In this document: piece after piece, positions 1-7,936 of the stretch
Layout of the letters: the number at the start of each line of letters is the position of its first letter
Numbering within the stretch: the stretch's first letter is position 1
Assembly (NCBI RefSeq): GCF_000813745.1
Contig: NZ_JWLC01000019.1
Location: forward strand, 62,001-126,000
DNA: 64,000 nucleotides
From: Leisingera sp. ANG-M1
GTDB taxonomy: Bacteria > Pseudomonadota > Alphaproteobacteria > Rhodobacterales > Rhodobacteraceae
Direction of reading: 5' to 3'
Position numbers and translations under genes: made by a program
Notes under the pieces: model-generated
The model's database searches: none
What the model saw: the letters and a program-made list of their open reading frames with translations, nothing else
What the model was told of the DNA's origin: nothing

Positions 1-77
1 TGGGCGCCAAGATCATCGGCCCCGATGCGGTCCGCGAGAAGCTGGGTCTGACCAAGCGCGCGCCGGTGGCGAAATAA
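1..77 (+). CDS. 3' end of a gene, possibly a beta-keto acid cleavage enzyme (dehydrocarnitine cleavage)
   Basis: Only the last 24 codons are present, ending in TAA at 75-77; the tail reads GAKIIGPDAVREKLGLTKRA and then PVAK. The reading frame is open to the window edge. In Rhodobacteraceae and other proteobacteria, carnitine dehydrogenase genes commonly follow a BKACE-family (DUF849) gene whose product cleaves 3-dehydrocarnitine with acetyl-CoA, and the 'IIGP..VRE.LGL' type of tail fits that family. The assignment rests mainly on the downstream neighbour, so it is an inference; the fragment is too short for any domain. Confidence 0.4.
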   Translation, partial: GAKIIGPDAVREKLGLTKRAPVAK

Positions 78-87
78 CCGGCAACCT

Positions 88-110
88 GGGGGTGCTGTGC
101 GTGCACCCCC
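88..110 (+). terminator. Stem-loop just after the truncated gene
   Basis: Perfect 8-bp arms GGGGGTGC (88-95) and GCACCCCC (103-110) with a 7-nt loop, 10 bases after the stop codon. No U-tract follows, so this is probably an mRNA 3'-end stabiliser or part of a compound terminator. A second perfect palindrome (ACCGCAGC/GCTGCGGT, 127-142) and a third stem-loop (153-170) follow. Confidence 0.45.
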
Positions 111-152
111 TGTACACCGCTTATGCACCGCAGCGCTGCGGTACGGGGCAAC

Positions 153-199
153 TTGGGGGCTCGCCCCCAAACCCCCAGGATATTTTTGGCCAGAAGAAG
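153..199 (+). repeat. Intergenic hairpin-plus-tail repeat, copy 1
   Basis: TTGGGGG (153-159), loop CTCG, CCCCCAA (164-170), then a C-rich stretch and a conserved-looking tail GGATATTTTTGGCCAGAAG up to about 199. A second copy with the same architecture and a closely similar tail lies on the - strand at 60020-60073. Both sit directly 3' of a gene, in the sense direction, which suggests a dispersed terminator-like element. I recall tails of this kind as frequent in Rhodobacteraceae intergenic DNA, but cannot verify that here. Confidence 0.5.
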
Positions 200-227
200 A
201 GCCGGGCGTTATTGAAAGGGAAATCAG

Positions 228-1649
228 ATGAAAACAGCAGCAATCATCGGCGGCGGGGTTATCGGCGGCGGCTGGGCCGCGCGGTTCCTTCTGAACGGCT
301 GGAATGTGCGGGTGTTCGACCCGGACCCGGAAGCGGAACGCAAGATCGGCGAAGTGCTGGCAAACGCCCGCCGCTCGCTGCCGTCGCTTTATGACAAGGC
401 ACTGCCCGCTGAGGGAGCGCTGACCTTCCACAATGACATGGCCGAGGCCGTGGCGGAGGCTTCCTGGATTCAGGAAAGCGTGCCGGAGCGGCTGGACCTG
501 AAGCACAAGATCCACGCGCAGATCCAAGAGCACGCGCCGGTAAGCGCGGTGATCGGCTCCTCCACTTCGGGCTTCAAGCCGTCGGAGCTGAACGAGCAGG
601 GCGCCCGCGCCGTGGTGGCGCATCCGTTCAACCCGGTCTACCTGCTGCCGCTGGTCGAGCTGGTGGGCGATGCGGACACTTGCGCACAAGCTTCGGACCT
701 GCTGCGCGAGGTGGGCATGTACCCGCTGACCGTGCGCAAGGAGATTGATGCGCATATCGCCGACCGGCTGCTGGAAGCGGTCTGGCGTGAAGGCCTGTGG
801 CTGATCAAGGACGGCATCTGCACCACCGAGGAGCTGGATGAATCGATCCGTATGGGCTTTGGCCTCCGCTGGGCGCAGATGGGCCTCTTTGAGACCTACC
901 GGATTGCCGGCGGCGAAGCGGGCATGAAGCACTTCATGGCGCAGTTCGGCCCGGCGCTGGAATGGCCCTGGACCAAGCTGATGGATGTGCCGGAGTTCAC
1001 CGACGAGCTGGTGGACCTGATCGCGGGCCAGTCGGATGCGCAATCGGGCCATCTGTCGATCCGTGAGCTGGAGCGCCTGCGCGACGACAACCTGGTCGGC
1101 ATGATGCGGGCGCTGAAAAAGTCCGGCAGCGGCGCCGGCGGCACCATAAACGCGCATGAGGCCACGCTGCCCACGCCGGAAGCGGCGGATCTGCCGGTGA
1201 CCGTCAGCCGCCCGGTGCCGCAGAGCTGGACAGACTACAACGGCCACATGAACGAGGCGCATTACACCGAGGCTTCGGCCCAGGCGACCGACCGTTTCAT
1301 GGAGATGATCGGCTGCGACGCGGAATACATCGCCGCGGGCGGCAGCTATTTCACCGTCGAGAACCACGTGCGCTTCCTGGATGAGCTGCATGAGGGTGAC
1401 GCGCTGACTGTCACCACTCAGGTGCTGCAGGGCGAAGGCAAGAAAATGCATCTGTTCCACCGCCTGCATGGCCCCGAGGGCAAGCTGGCGGCAACTGTGG
1501 AAACGCTGCTGCTGCATATGGACCTGAATGCCCGCGGCACGTCGCTGCCCTCACAGGACGTGGCGGACAAGCTGGCAAGCTATGCCGCGGCTCATGCAGG
1601 AATGCCGATGCCGGAGGGCGCCGGGCGCCACGTCGGCCAGCGCGGCTGA
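228..1649 (+). CDS. lcdH: Carnitine 3-dehydrogenase fused to a hotdog thioesterase
   Basis: A two-domain cytoplasmic protein of 473 aa. Residues 1 to about 320 form a 3-hydroxyacyl-CoA-dehydrogenase-like NAD enzyme: GGGVIGGG nucleotide loop at 8-15, HPFNP at about 132-136. It should oxidise L-carnitine to 3-dehydrocarnitine (EC 1.1.1.108). Residues from about 323 form a hotdog thioesterase with the WTDYNGHMN motif near 334-342. In this family the thioesterase is thought to release glycine betaine from betainyl-CoA made by the BKACE enzyme. The start is supported by AAAGGG upstream. The gene lies 3' of a possible BKACE gene and 5' of a BCCT carrier, which makes a carnitine-to-betaine module. 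Family assignment is confident; the symbol follows the usual L-carnitine dehydrogenase naming. Confidence 0.88.
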   Translation: MKTAAIIGGGVIGGGWAARFLLNGWNVRVFDPDPEAERKIGEVLANARRSLPSLYDKALPAEGALTFHNDMAEAVAEASWIQESVPERLDLKHKIHAQIQEHAPVSAVIGSSTSGFKPSELNEQGARAVVAHPFNPVYLLPLVELVGDADTCAQASDLLREVGMYPLTVRKEIDAHIADRLLEAVWREGLWLIKDGICTTEELDESIRMGFGLRWAQMGLFETYRIAGGEAGMKHFMAQFGPALEWPWTKLMDVPEFTDELVDLIAGQSDAQSGHLSIRELERLRDDNLVGMMRALKKSGSGAGGTINAHEATLPTPEAADLPVTVSRPVPQSWTDYNGHMNEAHYTEASAQATDRFMEMIGCDAEYIAAGGSYFTVENHVRFLDELHEGDALTVTTQVLQGEGKKMHLFHRLHGPEGKLAATVETLLLHMDLNARGTSLPSQDVADKLASYAAAHAGMPMPEGAGRHVGQRG

Positions 1650-1690
1650 GCTTGGGGCCGGCGGGTTTGCGGCCCGCTGGAATACCCCGC

Positions 1691-1729
1691 TGCGGGCTGG
1701 ATCTCCTCCCCGATTCCAGCCCGCATTTT
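1691..1729 (+). terminator. Stem-loop between carnitine dehydrogenase and BCCT genes
   Basis: Perfect arms GCGGGCTGG (1692-1700) and CCAGCCCGC (1716-1724) with a 15-nt loop, followed by ATTTT. It lies 42 nt after the lcdH stop, so it could uncouple expression of the carrier from the dehydrogenase. The 225-bp gap holds no other gene. Confidence 0.5.
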
Positions 1730-1874
1730 CGCGGCCGGTTCCGCCGGCTGCCCGGGGAGGCATTTCCGGAAACCAAGGCAATAGGGAGGGCTTCATCCCG
1801 TCTTGGCAGACCGGGCAGCTTTTCCGGGGCGGAGGACTCCGGGGGCTATTGCATAGGGACAAAGGGAGGACCAA

Positions 1875-3566
1875 ATGTCTGAAAGCAATTCAAACAGCCA
1901 CCTGGTGGCAAAGTCCGGTTTCTTTACCGGCCTGCACCCGGGAATGGGTATGGCGGCAAAGGCGATGATTGCCGCCTTTGTGATTTTCACTGTGTTGAAC
2001 GTCGAGTTTGCAGGCGGCCTTTACAAGTCGGTCCGCAGCTGGATCGAAGGCGGCCTGAGCTGGTATTACATCTCGGTTCTGGCCGGGATCATGTTCTTCT
2101 GCTTCTTCCTGATGTTCTCGAAGTTCGGCAGCCTGCGGCTGGGTGACGACAATTCACGGCCCGAATTCAGCAACTTCAGCTGGTTTGCGATGCTGTTTTC
2201 TGCCGGCATCGGTATCGGCATCCTGTTCTTTGGCGTTGCCGAGCCGATCTTCTACTTCGATAACTCGGCGGTTTGGGGCTATCCGAACAACCCCCATGCG
2301 GAGATGGCGGGCCATTCGGACATGGACATGCAGCGCGCGATTGACGCGATGCGGGTGACCTATTTCCACTGGGGTTTCCATGGCTGGGCGCTCTATGTGA
2401 TTGTTGGCCTGTGCCTGGCGTATTTCGGTTTCCGCAAAAAACTGCCGCTGACTATGCGTTCGGCGCTGTATCCGCTGATCGGCGAGAAGATCTATGGCCC
2501 CTGGGGGCACATGGTGGACCTGCTGGCGGTGTTTGGCTCGGTCTTTGGCATCGCGACCTCGCTGGGCCTGGGCACCAGCCAGATGGCTACCGGTCTCAAC
2601 GTGCTGTTCGGGCTGGAACCGACCGACACGCTGAAAATCGTGCTGATTGTGATTGTGACCATCATCGCAACGCTCTCCACCGTGTCCGGTGTGGGCAAAG
2701 GCATCCGGATCATCTCGGAATGGAATATCTGGCTGTCGATGTTCCTGCTGGCGGCCTTTGTGGTCATCGGCCCGCTGAAATGGCTGCTGGGCTTTTATGT
2801 GACCACCCTGGGTGACTACATCTGGAACTTCATTCCGATGGGTTTCTGGACCGCGAGCTCGGAAGAGAACATCGCCTGGCAGGGCGGCTGGACCATCTTC
2901 TACTGGGGCTGGTGGATCGCATGGGCGCCGATGGTGGGCATGTTCATCGCCCGTATCTCGCGCGGGCGGACCATCCGCGAGTTCATGGTGGGCGTGCTGT
3001 TCGTGCCAACCGCGATAGCGTTTTTCTGGCTGTGCATGTTCGGTGGCAACGCGATCTGGCAGGAGCTTAATATGGCAGGCGGCCCGGCGGCCGAAGGTGG
3101 TGCAGGCGTGATTGCCACAGTGCGCAACTGGGACCTGCCCGCGGCGCTTTACGGTACCATCGGCAATCTGGGCGCTACTTCCTGGCTGGGCGATCTGAGC
3201 TGGACGGCCTGGCCGCTGTCGGCGCTGGCAACCCTGCTCTTGTTCTCGTGGTTTGTGACTTCGGCAGACTCCGGCACCCTGGTGATCACCACCATGCTGT
3301 CGATGGGCGACGACAACCCGCCGAAGAAGTTCCGCATCATCTGGGGCGTTGGCATTGGGGCAACTGCAATTGTGCTGCTGAAGGCCGGGGGGTTGAGCGC
3401 TCTGCAGACCGCGTCGATTGCGGCCGCTTTCCCGATCTCCTTTGTGATCATCGGGATGACACTGGGGCTGTATAAGTCGCTGAAGACCGACCCGTCTGCA
3501 GCGCCGATCGCCGATGCGGCCTCTGCGCCGGACGGCACCCGTATGTCGCAGGATCTGCACGCCTGA
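1875..3566 (+). CDS. BCCT-family betaine/carnitine/choline transporter
   Basis: 563 aa, twelve predicted membrane helices, inner membrane. The BCCT signature region reads GGWTIFYWGWWIAWAPMVG followed by MFIARISRGRTIREF at about residues 335-370, and FSAGIGIGILFFGVAEPI marks the glycine-rich helix 3 region near 107-125. The family imports quaternary ammonium compounds with sodium or proton symport. The start has a strong AGGGAGG site. Its position just behind carnitine dehydrogenase makes L-carnitine or a related betaine the likely substrate, though BCCT specificity cannot be read from the sequence alone. A rho-independent terminator follows. Confidence 0.93.
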   Translation: MSESNSNSHLVAKSGFFTGLHPGMGMAAKAMIAAFVIFTVLNVEFAGGLYKSVRSWIEGGLSWYYISVLAGIMFFCFFLMFSKFGSLRLGDDNSRPEFSNFSWFAMLFSAGIGIGILFFGVAEPIFYFDNSAVWGYPNNPHAEMAGHSDMDMQRAIDAMRVTYFHWGFHGWALYVIVGLCLAYFGFRKKLPLTMRSALYPLIGEKIYGPWGHMVDLLAVFGSVFGIATSLGLGTSQMATGLNVLFGLEPTDTLKIVLIVIVTIIATLSTVSGVGKGIRIISEWNIWLSMFLLAAFVVIGPLKWLLGFYVTTLGDYIWNFIPMGFWTASSEENIAWQGGWTIFYWGWWIAWAPMVGMFIARISRGRTIREFMVGVLFVPTAIAFFWLCMFGGNAIWQELNMAGGPAAEGGAGVIATVRNWDLPAALYGTIGNLGATSWLGDLSWTAWPLSALATLLLFSWFVTSADSGTLVITTMLSMGDDNPPKKFRIIWGVGIGATAIVLLKAGGLSALQTASIAAAFPISFVIIGMTLGLYKSLKTDPSAAPIADAASAPDGTRMSQDLHA

Positions 3567-3591
3567 AACGGGGCAGATCGCTGAAACGAAG

Positions 3592-3622
3592 AGCGCCGGG
3601 CTGCTGAGGCCCGGCGCTGTTT
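3592..3622 (+). terminator. Rho-independent terminator after the BCCT gene
   Basis: AGCGCCGGG (3592-3600), loop, CCCGGCGCT (3610-3618), then GTTTTAT. It lies between the convergent BCCT gene and the - strand ridA-like gene. Confidence 0.85.
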
Positions 3623-3643
3623 TATCGTTTTGCCTGAGGGACC

Positions 3644-3988
3644 TTAGTCGCAGGCGGCAGTAACGATGATTTCGACCTTCAGGATTTCGCGCGCCAGTTT
3701 GGCTTCGCCGCAGGCACGCGCCGGTGCGTGGCCTTCGGGAACCCAGGCGTTCCAAACCTCGTTCAGCTCGGCGAAATAGGACATATCGGACAGCCAGATC
3801 ACGGTCTGCAGCAGGCGGGTTTTGTCGCTGCCGGCTTCTTCCAGCAGGGCGTCGACCTTGGCGAGGATTTCGCGGGTCTGCTCAGCCGCGGTTTCGGCCT
3901 CGGAGACCTGGCCGCTGAGATAGACAACGCCGTTGTGCTTGACGATTTTGCTGGCGCGGGCGGTGGTGCCGATACGGGTGATGGTCAT
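3644..3988 (-). CDS. RidA/YjgF family enamine/imine deaminase
   Basis: 114 aa from ATG at 3988, with AGAGGAAA upstream; a longer TTG start overlapping the neighbour is less likely. RidA proteins hydrolyse reactive enamine/imine intermediates to keto compounds plus ammonia. The Rid fold is recognisable: VVYLSGQV, the conserved Arg in APARACGE, and KVEI near the C-terminus, where the Glu matches the catalytic Glu of E. coli RidA by my alignment. It is the last gene of the amine-dehydrogenase operon, 17 bp after the FAD subunit gene. That fits disposal of imines made by the dehydrogenase. Confidence 0.88.
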   Translation of the reverse strand: MTITRIGTTARASKIVKHNGVVYLSGQVSEAETAAEQTREILAKVDALLEEAGSDKTRLLQTVIWLSDMSYFAELNEVWNAWVPEGHAPARACGEAKLAREILKVEIIVTAACD

Positions 3989-4005
3989 TGGGAAGTTTCC
4001 TCTGG

Positions 4006-5121
4006 TCAAAGAACCTTGCGGTCATAGCGGTTGATGCGGAAGGGGGAAAGGTCGAAACGGCTCCGTCCGGTAAGCACCAGATCAGCCATCGCCTGGCCGA
4101 CGATAGGGCCCATCTGGAAGCCGTGGGCGGAGAAGCCGAAGGCGTGGAAAGCGCGGTCTGCGTTTGCTGCGGGGCCGATCACGGGAAGGTTATCGGGCAT
4201 ATAGGCCTCAAGCCCCGCCCACATCCGGTTGATGCTGGCGCGGCGCATGATCGGGAAGAATTCCGCCGTAGTGCGTGCGGCGCAGGCGAGCTTTGCATAG
4301 TCCAGCCTGGTGCGGTTGCTGGCGCGGTCGGCAAAACCCTTTGCGCCGCCGCCGATCAGGACGGTTCCGTTTTCGAATTGCTTGAAGCTAAGCTGGCGGC
4401 TGACGGCCCCGACTACGGGGGAAGCAAAATGCGGTATCCGCGCAGTGATCATCAGCATCGGTGCGGCATGGCTGAGAGGCACATTGTCGCCGATCATCAG
4501 CGCAATCCGGTCGGCCCAAGCGCCGGCGCAATTGACGACGGTTTCCGCCTCATAGCGGTTCCTGGCCCCTTGAGCGAGCCAGGCGGCACCAATGCGGCGC
4601 AGGCCGATCAGCTCTTCGCCTTCGATGATCTGCGCACCGTAGCGTTCGGCGGCGTGGCGGAAAGCGCTGGTGGATTTGTAGGGGATGGCATAGCCGTCCT
4701 TCTCCGAGATGGCGCCGCCCGCGCAGTCGCGGCTCACATGCGGCAGGCGATCGAGCAGCTCGGCCCGGCTGAGGATGCGTTCGTGGGTGTAGCCTGCGGC
4801 CAGCATCTTCGCCTCGCGGGCGCGCAGGGTGGTCATGTCTGTCTGATCGGCGGCAATGTTGATGACACCCTGGCGGCGGAAGCCGGTGTTGTGCCCCAGC
4901 TCTTGGTCCAGGGTCTGCCACATCTCCATCGAGGCTTTGGATAGCGGCACCTCGGCCATGTCTCGGCCCAAGAGACGCACGCCGCCTGCATTGACGCCAG
5001 AGGCGTGGCGGCCGGCATAGTCCTTCTCCAGCAGGATCACTGAGGCGCCCCGGCGGGCCAGGTGATAGGCGGTGGCGCACCCCTGGATGCCGCCGCCGAT
5101 GATCAGGACGTCGGCTTTCAT
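4006..5121 (-). CDS. FAD-dependent amine dehydrogenase catalytic subunit (opine oxidase B / HcnC / D-hydroxyproline dehydrogenase beta type)
   Basis: 371 aa of the D-amino-acid oxidase (DAO) fold. The N-terminal Rossmann motif is IIGGGIQGCATAYHL with an acidic residue at the end of strand 2 (LLEK). A C-terminal GLEAYMPDNLPVIGP followed by GFSAHGFQMGP matches the glycine/sarcosine oxidase group. The start codon overlaps the stop of the next-upstream subunit gene (ATGA, 5118-5121), so the two are translationally coupled. The three-gene set (DAO subunit, NAD(P)-type FAD subunit with [2Fe-2S], small ferredoxin) is that of opine oxidases, hydrogen cyanide synthase and D-hydroxyproline dehydrogenase. 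The substrate is not evident; glycine-derived cyanide production cannot be excluded from sequence alone. Confidence 0.85.
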   Translation of the reverse strand: MKADVLIIGGGIQGCATAYHLARRGASVILLEKDYAGRHASGVNAGGVRLLGRDMAEVPLSKASMEMWQTLDQELGHNTGFRRQGVINIAADQTDMTTLRAREAKMLAAGYTHERILSRAELLDRLPHVSRDCAGGAISEKDGYAIPYKSTSAFRHAAERYGAQIIEGEELIGLRRIGAAWLAQGARNRYEAETVVNCAGAWADRIALMIGDNVPLSHAAPMLMITARIPHFASPVVGAVSRQLSFKQFENGTVLIGGGAKGFADRASNRTRLDYAKLACAARTTAEFFPIMRRASINRMWAGLEAYMPDNLPVIGPAANADRAFHAFGFSAHGFQMGPIVGQAMADLVLTGRSRFDLSPFRINRYDRKVL

Positions 5122-6527
5122 TCCGCGGCCTCCGCTTGTGCAGGGGCGGGCACGGCCTGGAAGCGGCTCAGCTCCTCCAGCGTTAGCAGGCGCTGGGGGC
5201 TGCGCAGGCGGTAGTAGCCAACGGCCTCGGGCGGTTCAGCCTGCCACTCGGCCAAGAGCCCGGTCACCATATGGCCGCATTGGCGGCCCTGGCAGGGGCC
5301 CATGCCGCAGCGTGTCAGGGATTTCAGTGCATTAGGGTCGCGGGCGCCCTGATTAAAACCGGCGCGCAGGTTCGCGAGGCTTTGCTCCTCGCAGCGGCAG
5401 ACCAATGTTTCCGGGTTTTGCGGCAGCCGGAAGGCACCGGCGGGGCGGTAGAGGCGGTCAAGGAAGGCGCGGAAGGGGGCCATGGCAGCGAGCCGGGCGG
5501 AGCCAGGAGCGGTCTGGCGGTCGCGCTCTCCTTCGCTTAGATGGCCAAGGCGGTGCAGGATGTTGAGCGCAGCCAGATCACCTGCGATGCGGGCGCCCTC
5601 TGCTCCGATGATCCCGGCGCCGTCTCCCGCGGCCGAGACATGCGGGACGGATGTTTGGCCCCAGGCATCGGCCTCGACCTGCCAGCAGAGCTGCTGCGGG
5701 TTCCAGCGGTGGGCCAGATCCATCGCGCGGGTCATGTTGAGGTTGGGCTGGACGCCATGATGCAGGAAGACGGTTTCTGAGGCGATCTCATAGGGTTGGC
5801 CGTTTGCGGTGAACCGCAGACCCTCGGCTTTATCCTCTCCCAGTATCTCCAGGCCTTCGGCAAAGCGGTACTGCGGGATGCCGGCGGCGCGGATCTCGCG
5901 CAGGAGGGCGAGGCCTTTTTTCAGCTGCCCGGCCTGGCGCAGGGCACCGGGCAGCAGCGGGACGGCGTTCAGGTAGTTTTGCCGCGGGGTGGTGTCGACC
6001 AGGGCGGCGACGGGCACGCCAAGGCGCAGGTATTGCGCCACGATCAGATAGAGCAGCGGGCCGGAGCCTGCGAAGACGGCGCCGTCGGCCACCGTGGCAT
6101 CGGACTTTAGCATCACTTGGGCGGCGCCGACGGTCATCACGCCGGGCAGGGTCCAGCCGGGGATGGGCATCGGGCGTTCCATCGCGCCGGGGCAGAGCAG
6201 CATCTCGCGGCAGTGCAGCTCATGGGTGTCGCCAAGGTGCGAGAACAAGACGCGGCCGTCATCGCCCAGGTGCCAAGCGTCGGCGCCGGTGAAACGGGTG
6301 ATCTCGGCGCGGTTGAATTCGGCAATCAGGGCCGCGCCGGCAGTGTAGTCCGGCCCCAGCACGCTGGCGTCCGGCAGAGGGCTGGCAGCGGCGGCGCGGT
6401 AGATCTGGCCGCCGACGCGGGCGCCGCGGTCCAGCACGGCAACATTGGCGCCGCCTTTGGCGAGCGCGATGGCGGCGGCCATGCCGGCAGGCCCGGCGCC
6501 GATGATGGCGCAGTCAAAGGCCTGCAT
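5118..6527 (-). CDS. FAD/[2Fe-2S] electron-transfer subunit (opine oxidase A / HcnB type)
   Basis: 469 aa pyridine-nucleotide-disulfide-oxidoreductase-like flavoprotein. The Rossmann motif IIGAGPAGMAAA is at 8-19. The C-terminal BFD-like [2Fe-2S] domain shows VCRC, then about 32 residues later CGMGPCQGRQC, which is the four-cysteine pattern of the HcnB/OoxA family. It should pass electrons from the DAO subunit toward the respiratory chain. It overlaps the upstream ferredoxin gene by 14 bp and the downstream DAO gene by 4 bp. The C-terminal extension is rich in Ala, Pro and Glu. Confidence 0.87.
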   Translation of the reverse strand: MQAFDCAIIGAGPAGMAAAIALAKGGANVAVLDRGARVGGQIYRAAAASPLPDASVLGPDYTAGAALIAEFNRAEITRFTGADAWHLGDDGRVLFSHLGDTHELHCREMLLCPGAMERPMPIPGWTLPGVMTVGAAQVMLKSDATVADGAVFAGSGPLLYLIVAQYLRLGVPVAALVDTTPRQNYLNAVPLLPGALRQAGQLKKGLALLREIRAAGIPQYRFAEGLEILGEDKAEGLRFTANGQPYEIASETVFLHHGVQPNLNMTRAMDLAHRWNPQQLCWQVEADAWGQTSVPHVSAAGDGAGIIGAEGARIAGDLAALNILHRLGHLSEGERDRQTAPGSARLAAMAPFRAFLDRLYRPAGAFRLPQNPETLVCRCEEQSLANLRAGFNQGARDPNALKSLTRCGMGPCQGRQCGHMVTGLLAEWQAEPPEAVGYYRLRSPQRLLTLEELSRFQAVPAPAQAEAAE

Positions 6528-6825
6528 CTGGTGCCCCCCTGTCTTCGGTGATGGTCTGGGTTGCGACTGTCATGCCTTCAGCCACCTGGCGCAGGCAGGC
6601 CTGCTGGTTGGGGAAGCCGTCGATGACCACCATGCATTCGAAACAGACGCCCATGGCGCAATAGGCGCTGCGGTCCTGGCCCGACAGAGCGGCGCGGCGG
6701 GTCACAGGCTGGCCGCAAAGCACCATGGCGGACCAGACCGATTGTCCGGCGGCGGCGGTCACGGCCTGGCCGTTGATTGTCAGCGTGATCTTGGGCGCGC
6801 TGTCTGAACGCAGGGATCGGAACAT
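6514..6825 (-). CDS. Small [2Fe-2S] ferredoxin subunit (HcnA/opine oxidase gamma type)
   Basis: 103 aa. Cysteines 56, 61, 64 and 77 form the plant-type ferredoxin pattern (CAMGVCFEC and later QQACLR). This small subunit precedes the two flavoprotein subunits in heterotrimeric amine dehydrogenases. It is the first gene of the enzyme cluster and follows an intercistronic terminator behind the TRAP binding-protein gene. Without such a subunit the complex would lack one of its two Fe-S relays, so the set here looks complete. Confidence 0.87.
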   Translation of the reverse strand: MFRSLRSDSAPKITLTINGQAVTAAAGQSVWSAMVLCGQPVTRRAALSGQDRSAYCAMGVCFECMVVIDGFPNQQACLRQVAEGMTVATQTITEDRGAPDAGL

Positions 6826-6850
6826 CGGCGGACCTCCATCGGGGATTGGG

Positions 6851-6887
6851 AAAAAGGGAAAGGCGGCGGGGAGGGCGCGCCTTTCCC
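6851..6887 (-). terminator. Intra-operon terminator between dctP-type gene and amine dehydrogenase genes
   Basis: On the - strand, GGGAAAGGCG (6887-6878), 12-nt loop, CGCCTTTCCC (6865-6856), then TTTTT (6855-6851). This is a full rho-independent terminator shape in a 77-bp gap between two co-directional genes. It probably attenuates read-through from the transporter genes into the dehydrogenase genes. Confidence 0.8.
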
Positions 6888-6902
6888 AAGTACGGGACTG
6901 GC

Positions 6903-7895
6903 TTACTCGGCGATCTTGTCGAGGATGGCTTGGCCCCAGTCCTGGCCGACATCTTCCAGCACCTGCGGCCAGACCTGGGCGCGCACGTGTTCGGCGGTGG
7001 CGGAGAGCTCGGCGTCGCTCAGCGAGACGATCTTGGCGCCGTTGTCCGCGAGCTTCTGCTCAAAAGCGCCCTGGTCGGCCTCGGCGGTTTGCCAGCGCTT
7101 GGCCTCAAACGCCACGGCGGCCTGCTCAAGGGCGGCGCGGTCGCCGTCGTTCAGCTCGGCAAGGGTGCCGGAGTTGATGATCATGTACCAGACCTCGAAG
7201 TGGGTGTTCACCGGCACATAAGTGGTGGTCACGTCGCGGAAGGAGGCGTAGTAACCCTCGGCACCCGAACCCACGACACCGTCAACCACGCCGGTCTGCA
7301 CCGCGGTGAAGGCTTCGGAGAAGGGGATCGGCGAGGAGATGTAGCCAAGCGCGTCGGCGGTCAGCTGGAAGCTCTTGATGCCGGGGACGCGGACCTTGAT
7401 GCCTTTGGCAGCAGAGGGATTGCCGGGGTCGACGGCATCGGTGTTCAGGGCGACGCCGCCGAAATAGACCGGGTAGGCGGCCAGCATGGTGATGTCTTGC
7501 TTGGCGTAAAGCTCCTTCATCGCGTCATAGATCGCGCCGCCGGGGCCGTAGATCTTTTTCGCCTCGGCCCAGTTGGAAGCGACATAGGGAAAGGCCGAGA
7601 TTTGCATCCGGCGGTCGACGGCGGTGGCAGCGGGCTGCACCGCCATGTCGATGGCGCCGACGGAAATGCGCTCCTGCACCGAGGTGTAGTCGCCGAGCGC
7701 CGAGGCGGGGAACAGGTTCAGTTCCAGCGAGCCGCTGGTGGCACCCGAGAGGTCCTCGGCAAAGGCGCGCAGCTCGTTGTCGATGGTGGCGCCCTGCGGG
7801 CGGATGTGGCTGAGCTTGAGCGTGTCAGCCATGGCCATGCCAGCGGTGGCGGCCAGGGCTGCGGCCATGCAGGTGGATTTCAGGAACGTCATCAT
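6903..7895 (-). CDS. TRAP transporter solute-binding protein (DctP family)
   Basis: 330 aa with a cleavable signal peptide (MMTFLKSTCMAAALAATAGMA then MADTLKLS). The mature part has the DctP fold features: LKVRVPGIKSFQ-like central strand (GIKVRVPGIKSFQ) and GVVDGVVGSGAEGYY. A strong GGAGGAG site supports the ATG at 7895. It is the third gene of the transporter set, after the small and large membrane subunits; binding proteins are more often first. It binds the imported substrate in the periplasm. With an opine/amino-acid-type dehydrogenase downstream, the ligand is likely a secondary amine acid, but this is inferred. Confidence 0.9.
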   Translation of the reverse strand: MMTFLKSTCMAAALAATAGMAMADTLKLSHIRPQGATIDNELRAFAEDLSGATSGSLELNLFPASALGDYTSVQERISVGAIDMAVQPAATAVDRRMQISAFPYVASNWAEAKKIYGPGGAIYDAMKELYAKQDITMLAAYPVYFGGVALNTDAVDPGNPSAAKGIKVRVPGIKSFQLTADALGYISSPIPFSEAFTAVQTGVVDGVVGSGAEGYYASFRDVTTTYVPVNTHFEVWYMIINSGTLAELNDGDRAALEQAAVAFEAKRWQTAEADQGAFEQKLADNGAKIVSLSDAELSATAEHVRAQVWPQVLEDVGQDWGQAILDKIAE

Positions 7896-7936
7896 GGGTT
7901 TTCTCCTCCGTGAGTGATGATGAATGCGGGGGCGGC

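Noticed and set aside
2154-3755. 533-codon open frame on the - strand opposite the BCCT gene
   Set aside because: The + strand encodes an intact twelve-helix carrier; the antisense product is Arg/His/Gln-rich and recognisable as no family.
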